Source: Crocinitomicaceae bacterium
Lineage (GTDB): Bacteria > Bacteroidota > Bacteroidia > Flavobacteriales_D > Crocinitomicaceae
Assembly (NCBI GenBank): GCA_030833265.1
Contig: JAURHO010000026.1
Span: forward strand, 1-15,124
Length of the DNA: 15,124 nt
Direction: 5' to 3'
The position numbers were made by a program, and so were the translations under genes. This document shows positions 7,096 through 13,577 of this stretch, in pieces. How positions within the stretch are numbered: position 1 is the stretch's first letter; the number at the start of each line of letters is the position of its first letter. The notes beneath the pieces were generated by a model. It saw nothing but the letters and a program-made list of their open reading frames with translations, had not been told where the DNA came from and did no database searches.

Positions 7096-8055
7096 ATGCA
7101 TACGGAACTAGGAATAGACATTCAGCGCGCTTTAGAACTTCTTCAGGAAGGGAAACAAGTTGCTGTCCCGACCGAAACCGTCTATGGCTTGGCTGCCGAC
7201 GCGAATCATGAGGATGCTGTTTTAGGGATCTTTGCCGCCAAAAATAGGCCCCATGCCAATCCATTGATCTTACATTTTGATCACTTGGCCAGTGCCGAGC
7301 CTTACATGTTGGCTTTTCCGGCGGTTTTCAAGCTACTTTATCAATCTTTTTGCCCAGGGCCACTCACTTTTATCGTACCCAAAAGCAGCTTGGTTTCTGA
7401 GCTCATCACAGGTGGGCAAGAAACGGTAGCCATTCGCTTTCCCAAACATCAGGTGTTACAAGACTTATTGAAGGAATTTGGACGCCCAATAGCGGCTCCA
7501 AGCGCCAACCTCTACGGGCAACTGAGCCCCACAACCGCTCAGCACGTCTATTCGCAATTAAATGGCCGGATTCCTTATATATTGGATGGCGGTGCTTGTG
7601 ATCAAGGTCTAGAATCGACCATTATTGGGCTCGAAAATGAGCGCGTTCTGATTTACCGCTATGGCAGCATCACGGCCGAACAACTGGCTGTTCATTTAGG
7701 CTACACGCCTGAAGCCAAGATTCATGAGCACGGCGGTATAAGAACAAGCGGTATGGTCAAATATCATTACGCCACACAAACGCCACTCTATTTAGGCTTC
7801 AAAAATAAACAAGGACAAGCTGCAGATCTTCAGATTCTTTTGTCCGATGACCAAACGGTTTCAGAGCCGAAAATGATCTTAAGCCAAAGTGGCTCTCTTA
7901 CTGAAGCCGCTCAAAATCTGTATGCGACACTGCACGCTGCTGATGCCATTGGTGTTGAGCGCATCTTTGTTGAGCCATTCCCGCAAGATGGGCTTGGGGC
8001 TGCAATGAATGACCGCCTATCAAGAGCTGCAGCAAAATTTTCCAGCAACGATTGA
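7096..8055 (+). CDS. tsaC: L-threonylcarbamoyladenylate synthase, Sua5 type (YrdC plus Sua5 domain)
   Basis: It makes threonylcarbamoyl-AMP from threonine, bicarbonate and ATP, the first step of t6A formation at position 37 of ANN-decoding tRNAs. The TsaB/D/E partners that complete the transfer are not in the window. At 319 residues it is the long Sua5 form, not the roughly 190-residue TsaC form. The YrdC domain (about 8-195) shows VAVPTETVYGLAADA (22-36), the K49-N-R51 motif in AAKNRPHANPL, FCPGPLTFI and APSANLYGQLSPT. A linker with the family-type SGMVKYHYA leads into the C-terminal Sua5 domain (about 215-319). The ATG is set by the nearby -7 box. It is divergent from the response regulator, which need not imply a functional link. 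The symbol sua5 would be equally apt. Confidence 0.95.
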   Translation: MHTELGIDIQRALELLQEGKQVAVPTETVYGLAADANHEDAVLGIFAAKNRPHANPLILHFDHLASAEPYMLAFPAVFKLLYQSFCPGPLTFIVPKSSLVSELITGGQETVAIRFPKHQVLQDLLKEFGRPIAAPSANLYGQLSPTTAQHVYSQLNGRIPYILDGGACDQGLESTIIGLENERVLIYRYGSITAEQLAVHLGYTPEAKIHEHGGIRTSGMVKYHYATQTPLYLGFKNKQGQAADLQILLSDDQTVSEPKMILSQSGSLTEAAQNLYATLHAADAIGVERIFVEPFPQDGLGAAMNDRLSRAAAKFSSND

Positions 8056-8147
8056 GCAAAGAAGCGCTTGAAGAATTCCAGTAAAAATTAGCCAAAAGTA
8101 TCGTTGGCACATTCACTGATTTTCCTTTCAGCCTAAAAATAGAACGC

Positions 8148-8180
8148 AAAAAAAAAGAGGCTTCGAATCGAAACCTCTTT
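8148..8180 (-). terminator. Intrinsic terminator of rpmE2
   Basis: On the minus strand the 27-nt inverted repeat (8180-8154) reads AAAGAGGTTTCGA, one base, then TCGAAGCCTCTTT. This gives a 13-bp potential stem with one G-U pair in RNA, although the innermost pairs would open as the loop. A run of T (8156-8148) follows. It lies 26 bp after the rpmE2 stop. In the plus direction the stem lacks a T-run, so it should stop mainly minus-strand transcription. Confidence 0.85.
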
Positions 8181-8190
8181 AAATATGTGG

Positions 8191-8206
8191 ATTGAGCGGA
8201 CTCAAT
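8191..8206. other. Small hairpin at the rpmE2 stop codon
   Basis: ATTGAG-CGGA-CTCAAT is a perfect 6-bp stem with a 4-nt loop, overlapping the last base of the rpmE2 stop codon and preceding the main terminator. It could support mRNA 3' end stability; no T-run follows. Confidence 0.35.
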
Positions 8207-8460
8207 TATTTCATATGACGACCATAACGGTTTTTGAACTTGTCGATACGACCTGCAGTATCTACGAACTGAGCGATACCTGTAAAGAACGGGTGTGATT
8301 TGTGAGAGATATCTAACTTTACAAGTGGATACTCGTTACCGTCTTCCCAAGAGATTGTTTCTTTCGTTTCTGCACAAGAAGGACAGATGAAACTGTAGTC
8401 ATTGGACATATCTTTGAATACAACTAGTCTGTAATCTGATGGATGGATATCTTTTTTCAT
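8206..8460 (-). CDS. rpmE2: 50S ribosomal protein L31, type B
   Basis: An 84-residue large-subunit ribosomal protein. It starts MKKDIHPSDYRLVVFKDMS and ends DTAGRIDKFKNRYGRHMK, both typical of type B L31. The type A zinc-site CxxC before HPFFTG is replaced by SHKS (SHKSHPFFTG), as expected for the zinc-free type. Unusually there is a single CPSC pair (C26, C29) in the segment where type B proteins I recall have residues such as KST. Type B L31 often substitutes for the zinc form under zinc limitation, but many Bacteroidota carry only type B. No Zur-like operator was recognised. It is a single-gene unit with its own promoter and terminator. Confidence 0.96.
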   Translation of the reverse strand: MKKDIHPSDYRLVVFKDMSNDYSFICPSCAETKETISWEDGNEYPLVKLDISHKSHPFFTGIAQFVDTAGRIDKFKNRYGRHMK

Positions 8461-8488
8461 TTTAATTTACTTTTCGGAAAATGGATTG

Positions 8489-8518
8489 CAAAGATATGCA
8501 TTTCTCATTCAAAAACAA
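8489..8518 (-). promoter_or_regulatory. rpmE2 promoter
   Basis: On the minus strand, TTG (8518-8516) is followed after 19 nt by TATCTTTG (8496-8489), an exact TAnnTTTG match. The ATG (8460) is 28 nt beyond the box. The 19-nt spacing is the same as in the response-regulator promoter. Confidence 0.6.
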
Positions 8519-8558
8519 GAAAATTAGCAGCAAAAGAAAAAAAATTCGATTTGTATAG

Positions 8559-8566
8559 TAGTTTTG
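8559..8566 (+). promoter_or_regulatory. -7 element of the SpoIIE-type phosphatase gene
   Basis: TAGTTTTG matches TAnnTTTG and ends 16 nt before ATG 8583. The upstream sequence is an A-rich run with no TTG at 17-23 nt, so the -33 half is not supported. Confidence 0.4.
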
Positions 8567-8582
8567 TAGGCAATAGTTCGCC

Positions 8583-9803
8583 ATGCGCCAAGAATTTAAC
8601 TCTTCTTTGAACCACCTTGAGCTCAAGGATAACCGTTTGCATTCCTTGCTCGAACTAACCAATGCTATTAATGCCAACCTGGCCATTGATCAGCTGTATC
8701 GGATCTTTACCTTCATTATGAAGGAACAGCTTAATTTCAGTCGGTTTGCGCTTTTGATGGCACACGAAGAATGGGAACTCGCTGCAAAAAGCGGTTACAA
8801 AGGTAAAATTGCAGCACACGATCTTGCCCAAGAATTACAGCGCTTTAAAGACATCACGCTTGTTGCATCTTCAAATAGTCCGCAACTCAAAGATTTTCAG
8901 GCGGTCATTCCAATTTTTCATCAAGAACGCGCCTTGGCCTTCTTGCTGCTAGCTACACCTGGAAAAACAGAATTCCTAGAGCCCCAGCATTTTTCATTTG
9001 CACAAACCCTAACCAATATTTTGTCGGTGGCCATTGAAAACCGCAGGCTGACCAAACAAAACCTCATCAAAGAACGCATTTCTAAAGAACTTGAACTGGC
9101 TTCTGAAATGCAAAAATTGCTTTTCCCGCAAGAACTGCCCTCGAATAAGAAAATGGACCTTTCTGGGAAGTACATTCCAAGGCATGCCATCGGTGGTGAT
9201 TACTACGACTTCATTCCTTTAGGCGACGAAGAATACATCATTTGTATCGGCGATGTGAGTGGAAAAGGAATCACGGCGGCGATGCTCATGGCAAACTTTC
9301 AGGCCACGATTCGCACCCTTTTTAAATATCAGCGCTTTGAAATGAGCTTCTTAATGGAAGAGCTCAATAAAATTGTGATGAAAAGTGCCAAAGGAGAAAA
9401 GTTCATTACGTTTTTTATCGCCCACTATAATGCCTACACCCGGCAGCTAACTTATGTAAATGCGGGCCATAACCAACCCTTTGTTTTACACGGTAAAAAT
9501 GTCACATTGCTCAATGAAGGTTGTATTGGGCTTGGCATGCTCGACGAACTCCCCTACGTCAATGTCGGCAAACTCATATTGCAACCCAAGACAACAATTG
9601 TACTTTTCACAGATGGCGTTGTTGAGCTTGAAAATGAAGCGGGTGAAGCCTTTGGTTTGGAGCAATTGATCAAGCAAGTGAAGGCATTTGCCCCGCTTAA
9701 AATGGAAGACATGAATAACCTGATTTTCTCGAAACTCGAGGAATGGAAAGGCCCTCTGCCCTACGTCGATGACACCGCAATTTTTAGCTGTAAATTCTTC
9801 TGA
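8583..9803 (+). CDS. GAF-like/SpoIIE-type (PP2C-fold) protein serine phosphatase
   Basis: A 406-residue soluble protein. The N-terminal 20-160 region looks GAF-like (LLELTNAINANLAIDQLYRI; NFSRFALLMA), followed by a helical linker (ISKELELASEMQKLLFP) of the kind that precedes RsbU/SpoIIE phosphatases. The catalytic domain keeps the metal-binding aspartates: D206 in GGDYYDF, D224 in GDVSGKG, D344 in FTDGVVE and D396/D397 in VDDTAIF. AGHNQPFVL is also present. Such enzymes dephosphorylate anti-sigma-antagonist type proteins in partner-switching circuits, or other regulators. No STAS, anti-sigma or kinase gene is adjacent, so the partner is unknown. Its stop codon is 8 bp from that of the convergent PorV/PorQ-like gene. 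Confidence 0.9.
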   Translation: MRQEFNSSLNHLELKDNRLHSLLELTNAINANLAIDQLYRIFTFIMKEQLNFSRFALLMAHEEWELAAKSGYKGKIAAHDLAQELQRFKDITLVASSNSPQLKDFQAVIPIFHQERALAFLLLATPGKTEFLEPQHFSFAQTLTNILSVAIENRRLTKQNLIKERISKELELASEMQKLLFPQELPSNKKMDLSGKYIPRHAIGGDYYDFIPLGDEEYIICIGDVSGKGITAAMLMANFQATIRTLFKYQRFEMSFLMEELNKIVMKSAKGEKFITFFIAHYNAYTRQLTYVNAGHNQPFVLHGKNVTLLNEGCIGLGMLDELPYVNVGKLILQPKTTIVLFTDGVVELENEAGEAFGLEQLIKQVKAFAPLKMEDMNNLIFSKLEEWKGPLPYVDDTAIFSCKFF

Positions 9804-9811
9804 TTTTTCGG

Positions 9812-10900
9812 TTACTTAGCAACCAAGCCTAAGGCCCATTTGAAAGAAAACAAATGGCTAAAGTAGGCGCTATTGCCTAAGCCTAGTCGCGTAAAAGCGT
9901 AGTCAATTTGCCATTGCTTGAGCTGCAAGCCAACACCCATGTGTGGTTGTACGGTTAATTTCTTTTGCAGGTCGAGATTGGTGTAATATTGCCATTGTGA
10001 AACCCCGGCTCTAAAGCTCAGTTTGTTGTCATAATTTACATAAAGACCCGTTTTTTGGTCCATGGAAAAAACCGCACCGGACAACAACGTGTTTCTTGGG
10101 CCATCTGTGGTCACTTCAAAATCCAGTTCACCACCAACTTTAAGTTTTTTAGAAGGGATCGGTAAAAATCCGGCGGCACCTAATATAAGGCGTGGCAACA
10201 TTTGTTCGACGCCATTTTGAGGTAAAGCATTGTTGGTCTGAAGCAATGTGGCTTGCATTTCCGGCGTAAGGTCGTAGGTCCAAACGCTAAATGTGCTCGT
10301 GGCATCGCGTAGCATCAAACCAAAGTTGAGGTTATTTTTGGGTCTGTATTGCAACCCTGCATCGAGACCAAAACCAACAGCTTTTGCGAAATCTCCGATA
10401 TGACGATAAAGTATTTTGGCATTGAAACCCATAGAAAGATTGCGAATGCGGGTTGGTCGAGACAACGAACCAATAAAGGCGTAGTCGGCGGCATTGAATT
10501 GCTGCAATTGACTGTAATCAATATTGCCATTGTTGTCTATAAGTTGGGTCGTGTTGTAAATATTATCGACGCCAAGGCGTAGCATGTTTAGGGCAACTAC
10601 CGTACTTGCTGTCATGCGTCGAGATATACCGAGGTGGTCTTGCGAAACGATACCTCCAAAATAGGCTGCATGCATACCTGAAATTTCTGTAGGCGCTTGT
10701 TGGTAGTGCAAACCTGCCGGATTCCAAACACCTGCTAAATCACCTGAAGTTTGTGCCACCACCGCAGAACCCATTCCGAGCGCATCGGCACCAACGCCTA
10801 GATTCAAATATTCATTGGCATACTTCGGATTGAAGTCTTGTGCAAAGACACCAAAAGTGCTCGAGAAGATGAAGAATAAAGAGAAGATTTGCTTAAACAT
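9812..10900 (-). CDS. PorV/PorQ-family (UPF0164-like) outer-membrane beta-barrel protein
   Basis: A 362-residue protein with a signal peptide (MFKQIFSLFFIFSSTFGVFAQ, 1-21) and a beta-rich, glycine- and aromatic-rich body. The N-terminal motif YLNLGVGADALGMG followed by GDLAGVWNPAGL is the signature of PorV/PorQ/UPF0164 barrels, which belong to the FadL-like fold. PorV and PorQ are outer-membrane parts of the Bacteroidota type IX secretion machinery, but this family has several paralogues per genome. No other T9SS gene is adjacent, so a specific PorV or PorQ assignment is not made. ATG 10900 starts the signal peptide; the longer frame starts at TTG 10915. It is divergent from pssA, with 56 bp between start codons. 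Confidence 0.8.
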   Translation of the reverse strand: MFKQIFSLFFIFSSTFGVFAQDFNPKYANEYLNLGVGADALGMGSAVVAQTSGDLAGVWNPAGLHYQQAPTEISGMHAAYFGGIVSQDHLGISRRMTASTVVALNMLRLGVDNIYNTTQLIDNNGNIDYSQLQQFNAADYAFIGSLSRPTRIRNLSMGFNAKILYRHIGDFAKAVGFGLDAGLQYRPKNNLNFGLMLRDATSTFSVWTYDLTPEMQATLLQTNNALPQNGVEQMLPRLILGAAGFLPIPSKKLKVGGELDFEVTTDGPRNTLLSGAVFSMDQKTGLYVNYDNKLSFRAGVSQWQYYTNLDLQKKLTVQPHMGVGLQLKQWQIDYAFTRLGLGNSAYFSHLFSFKWALGLVAK

Positions 10901-10920
10901 GTGACAAAAACTCAAAATTG

Positions 10921-10934
10921 CACAAAAAATTGTG
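10921..10934. repeat. Short inverted repeat in the porV-like/pssA divergent intergenic region
   Basis: CACAA-AAAA-TTGTG has perfect 5-bp arms and a 4-nt A spacer, roughly midway between the two divergent start codons. It may be an operator or chance. Confidence 0.2.
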
Positions 10935-10943
10935 TTTTCTGGG

Positions 10944-10951
10944 TACTTTTA
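10944..10951 (+). promoter_or_regulatory. Imperfect -7 element of the pssA-purS-ald run
   Basis: TACTTTTA differs from TAnnTTTG in the last base and ends 5 nt before ATG 10957. A TTG at 10918-10920 lies 23 nt upstream, within the accepted -33 spacing range. Confidence 0.35.
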
Positions 10952-10956
10952 CAAAA

Positions 10957-11817
10957 ATGTCTCGCATGTTTGGAATTGCCAATTTAATCACTGCCGCTAA
11001 TCTTTTGGGCGGAATTTGTTCCATTGTTTTTAGTCTGAGCGGTCGGCTTGATTGGGCAGTGCTCGTATTAGCCATCTCAGCCCTTTTCGATTTTTTAGAC
11101 GGTTTTGTGGCGCGATTAACCAAATCTAATGGCGAACTCGGCAAGCAACTCGACTCTTTAGCTGACCTCGTGAGCTTTGGTGTTGCACCGGGCATTTTTA
11201 TGTTTGTCATGATCATCGTCGGTATAGACACCTCGAACCTCATGCCAAATGCCCAAGGGCTCAAAGCGTATCATGGCCTTTCAAGCGAATATGTCGTTTC
11301 CCAACTCATCGATTGGAAAGCCGCCTTTTTCTATGGTCGGGATAACGCTTTTAATGCCTCCATTAAATTTTTACCGTTTGTTGCGCTCATCATTCCTTTT
11401 CTAGCCATGTTCCGTTTGGCTAAATTCAATCTAGATCAACGTCAATCAGATAAGTTCATTGGTGTACCAACACCAACTGCCACTATTTTCTTTAGCTTTT
11501 TTCCACTTTACTTTTGGTTTGAACTATCTAATTGGGGACACCAAGCTTCCTGGATTTATTCCCTTTTTGATTGTTATACCCTCGCAATTATTTGTGTTTT
11601 ATTTTCCTTACTCATGGTGAGTGAATTGCCGCTATTAGCGCTCAAATTCAAAGACTTCAGCTGGCGTTCTAATCCATACCGCTACCTCCTACTCAGTATT
11701 TCGTTGATAAGTATTCCTTTATTTTTGATTTGGGCCATTCCAATAATTGTACTTTTGTACTTGCTTTTATCACTTATTGAACATTTTCAATTTAAAAAAC
11801 ATGAAATTCAAAGCTGA
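10957..11817 (+). CDS. pssA: CDP-diacylglycerol--serine O-phosphatidyltransferase
   Basis: An integral membrane enzyme that makes phosphatidylserine from CDP-diacylglycerol and serine, the precursor of phosphatidylethanolamine. The CDP-alcohol phosphotransferase signature is exact: D48-G49-x2-A52-R53-x8-G62-x3-D66-x3-D70. The N-terminal FGIANLITAANLLGG is typical of PssA, and several hydrophobic segments follow to residue about 275. At 286 residues it seems longer than usual for this subfamily (about 240), mainly through a loop at about 85-130 and the C-terminal hydrophobic region. ATG 10957 is preferred; the longer frame starts at TTG 10918 and ATG 10966 is a possible alternative. Its last 17 bases overlap purS. 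Confidence 0.93.
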   Translation: MSRMFGIANLITAANLLGGICSIVFSLSGRLDWAVLVLAISALFDFLDGFVARLTKSNGELGKQLDSLADLVSFGVAPGIFMFVMIIVGIDTSNLMPNAQGLKAYHGLSSEYVVSQLIDWKAAFFYGRDNAFNASIKFLPFVALIIPFLAMFRLAKFNLDQRQSDKFIGVPTPTATIFFSFFPLYFWFELSNWGHQASWIYSLFDCYTLAIICVLFSLLMVSELPLLALKFKDFSWRSNPYRYLLLSISLISIPLFLIWAIPIIVLLYLLLSLIEHFQFKKHEIQS

Positions 11818-12052
11818 AATCGACGTAATGCCGCTAGACGCACTTCTTGACCCACAAGGAAAAGCGGTTACCAATTCTATGAAAAATATTGGCCTTCCAG
11901 AAATTGAAGGTGTTCGTATCGGTAAACACATCCGTCTATTTGTAGAAGCTGCCAATAAAGAGGAAGCAAGTCAGAAGGTAGATACCGCCTGTAAAAAAAT
12001 GCTCGCCAATCAAATTATGGAGAGCTACCGCTTCGAGCTTAGCGAGGTATAA
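11801..12052 (+). CDS. purS: Phosphoribosylformylglycinamidine synthase subunit PurS
   Basis: An 83-residue small subunit that, with PurL and PurQ, converts FGAR to FGAM in purine synthesis; it bridges the other two and helps channel ammonia. The sequence fits the family throughout: KFKAEIDVMPLDALLDPQGKAV, then the GVRIGKHIRLFV block, and the C-terminal ANQIMESYRFEL. ATG 11801 gives the canonical start and overlaps the pssA stop by 17 bp, so translation is probably coupled. The longer frame from 11747 only reads pssA in another frame. Neither purQ nor purL is in the window. Confidence 0.9.
   Translation: MKFKAEIDVMPLDALLDPQGKAVTNSMKNIGLPEIEGVRIGKHIRLFVEAANKEEASQKVDTACKKMLANQIMESYRFELSEV
12044..12048 (+). 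promoter_or_regulatory. Shine-Dalgarno-like site for the aldehyde dehydrogenase gene
   Basis: GAGGT lies inside the end of purS, 6 nt before ATG 12055. It supports this start, and is notable because most starts in the window have no Shine-Dalgarno match. Confidence 0.4.
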
Positions 12053-12054
12053 TC

Positions 12055-13476
12055 ATGAAAAAAGGTTTCAGGACCTTTCAACCGCAAAACAACGCTTGGG
12101 ATACACAACTGTATTTCCCAACTCCCCTTCCGTTTTTAGAAGAATGGCGCACCAATATTGCTGCAGCACAGCAAGAATTTGCCAATCTTTCAATTAAAGA
12201 ACGCGCCGCCTTCCTGTTAGGCCTCGCTACTGAACTGTTAGCTGCAAAGGATGACATTCAGCTACTATATTGTCAAGAAAGCGGGCTCTCTAAAAAAAGA
12301 TTTGAGGCCGAATTTGACCGCACTCATCAAACCTTACTGCGTTTTGCTAGCCACCTCGAAAATCATCTCTGGGAAAAATCTGAAACGCTAGAAGCCGATA
12401 GCATTCAACTTACCAAACGCAAGCTTCCAATTGGACCAGTTCTCGTGCTTGGTTCGTCAAATTTCCCCTTGGCTTACTCGACACTTGGCGGAGATACCGT
12501 TGCGGCCTTTGCGGCCGGTTGTTGTGTTGTGCTCAAGGCCCACCCCATGCACGCCGGAACCAGTATTTTAGTGGCGCAGTGCATTTCAAAGGTGCTCCAA
12601 AAACTGAACCTTTCCCCGTTTATTTTTAGCCACATTCTTGACGATTCTTATTATTGGGCCAGCACTTTTGCAAAAGAACCGGCTATCAAAGCCATCGGTT
12701 TTACTGGTAGCATCAAGGGAGGACGCGCACTCATGGATATCGCAGCTCAGCGCCCCGATCCAATACCTGTTTTTGCTGAAATGGGCAGCTTGAATCCGGT
12801 CATTCTTACCGGAATATTCAAGAGCGAAGAGCTCCAACATACCGCTGAAAAATTAGCCCTTTCAATTTATACAGACGCCGGGCAATTTTGCACAAAACCT
12901 GGGCTCATTCTGGTTCATGAACAACAGCTCGCCTCTTTTTTAGATCAGCTCAGAACCGCACTCGAACTGCTACAGCCTGTTCCGATGCTGCACCCCGATA
13001 TTTTCGCCAAATACGAAGCCAGAAAAAGACACGTTTTTCAAGCAAAAGGCATGCAAAGGCATGAATCGAGCGCACCCATACAAGGAATTGAGGCACGTTG
13101 GGTTATTGCCCAAACAAACATTCAAAATCTGAGCAATGCCCCTGCCGCACTCGAAGAAGTTTTTGGACCGTTTGCTGTGCTTTGTAGTTATCAAGAGCTT
13201 TCACAATGCACCGCCCTCCTTCAACAATTAGGAGGCCAACTTACTGCTACAGTCTTTGCTCCTGAGGCTACACAAATTGAACCCAACTTGGTTTACCAAC
13301 TGCAAACCCAAGTTGGTCGCCTTATAATTAATGGTGTACCTACTGGTGTTCGGGTGCTAGAAACCATGCACCACGGCGGCCCCTACCCTGCAAGCAGCGA
13401 TCCGCGCTTCAGTGCAGTTGGCCCAGATAGCATCCAGCGTTTTACAAAAGAAGTGTGTTTTCAACGCCATCTTTGA
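12055..13476 (+). CDS. NADP-type aldehyde dehydrogenase, alpha-ketoglutarate-semialdehyde dehydrogenase-like
   Basis: A 473-residue cytoplasmic ALDH oxidising an aldehyde to a carboxylate. The Rossmann region GPVLVLGSSNFPLAYSTLGG (from about 127) and VVLKAHPMHAGTS resemble the ketoglutarate-semialdehyde branch. GFTGSIKGGRAL is followed by catalytic base E242 (FAEMGSLNP) and nucleophile C279 (GQFCTKPG). The PTGVRVLETMHHGGPYPAS and DPRFSAVG blocks near the C-terminus are characteristic of this branch. The usual substrate is 2,5-dioxopentanoate from sugar-acid or hydroxyproline breakdown, but no such pathway genes are adjacent, so the true aldehyde is uncertain. The gene begins 2 bp after the purS stop and so is cotranscribed with pssA and purS. 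Confidence 0.88.
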   Translation: MKKGFRTFQPQNNAWDTQLYFPTPLPFLEEWRTNIAAAQQEFANLSIKERAAFLLGLATELLAAKDDIQLLYCQESGLSKKRFEAEFDRTHQTLLRFASHLENHLWEKSETLEADSIQLTKRKLPIGPVLVLGSSNFPLAYSTLGGDTVAAFAAGCCVVLKAHPMHAGTSILVAQCISKVLQKLNLSPFIFSHILDDSYYWASTFAKEPAIKAIGFTGSIKGGRALMDIAAQRPDPIPVFAEMGSLNPVILTGIFKSEELQHTAEKLALSIYTDAGQFCTKPGLILVHEQQLASFLDQLRTALELLQPVPMLHPDIFAKYEARKRHVFQAKGMQRHESSAPIQGIEARWVIAQTNIQNLSNAPAALEEVFGPFAVLCSYQELSQCTALLQQLGGQLTATVFAPEATQIEPNLVYQLQTQVGRLIINGVPTGVRVLETMHHGGPYPASSDPRFSAVGPDSIQRFTKEVCFQRHL

Positions 13477-13493
13477 CAAGCGGGCTTTCAAAG
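13471..13493. terminator. Hairpin over the aldehyde dehydrogenase stop codon, possible weak terminator
   Basis: CTTTGA, a bulged C, AAG, a CGGG loop, then CTT and TCAAAG, form about 9 bp of stem that includes the TGA stop. No T-run follows on the plus strand, so classical intrinsic termination is doubtful. Confidence 0.35.
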
Positions 13494-13498
13494 AAAGA

Positions 13499-13520
13499 AA
13501 AGATGCTTGCAATCATCTTT
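13499..13520. other. Second hairpin downstream of the aldehyde dehydrogenase gene
   Basis: AAAGATG and CATCTTT are perfect 7-bp arms around an 8-nt loop. With the hairpin 6 bp upstream it forms a tandem structured region before the next promoter; no T-run. Confidence 0.35.
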
Positions 13521-13550
13521 GGTTGAACGAAAAGTCAACGTAAATCTTTG

Positions 13551-13558
13551 TATTTTTG
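13551..13558 (+). promoter_or_regulatory. -7 element of the coiled-coil protein gene
   Basis: TATTTTTG matches TAnnTTTG and ends 19 nt before ATG 13578. A TTG at 13523-13525 lies 25 nt upstream, slightly long for -33. An alternative, AATCTTTG (13543-13550), sits 17 nt from the same TTG with one mismatch. Confidence 0.4.
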
Positions 13559-13577
13559 ACTGTCAAAACATTCACAA

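Noticed and set aside
6654..7211. A 185-residue plus-strand frame spanning the response-regulator gene and its promoter
   Set aside because: It overlaps two well-supported genes on opposite strands and shows no domain. It is a shadow frame.
8056..8147. Search for a small gene or RNA after the threonylcarbamoyl-AMP synthase gene
   Set aside because: No open frame, promoter or stable structure was seen before the rpmE2 terminator.
9804..9828. GGTTACTTAGCAACC imperfect palindrome at the phosphatase/PorV-like junction
   Set aside because: The arms leave no realistic loop and no T-run follows on either strand, so I could not support a terminator.
10918..10956. N-terminal extension of PssA
   Set aside because: It starts at TTG, has no family match, and covers the promoter region shared with the divergent gene.
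13048..13064. Near-duplicate AAAGGCATG repeats within the aldehyde dehydrogenase gene
   Set aside because: Two short imperfectly spaced copies encode an unremarkable KGMQRHE segment, consistent with chance.
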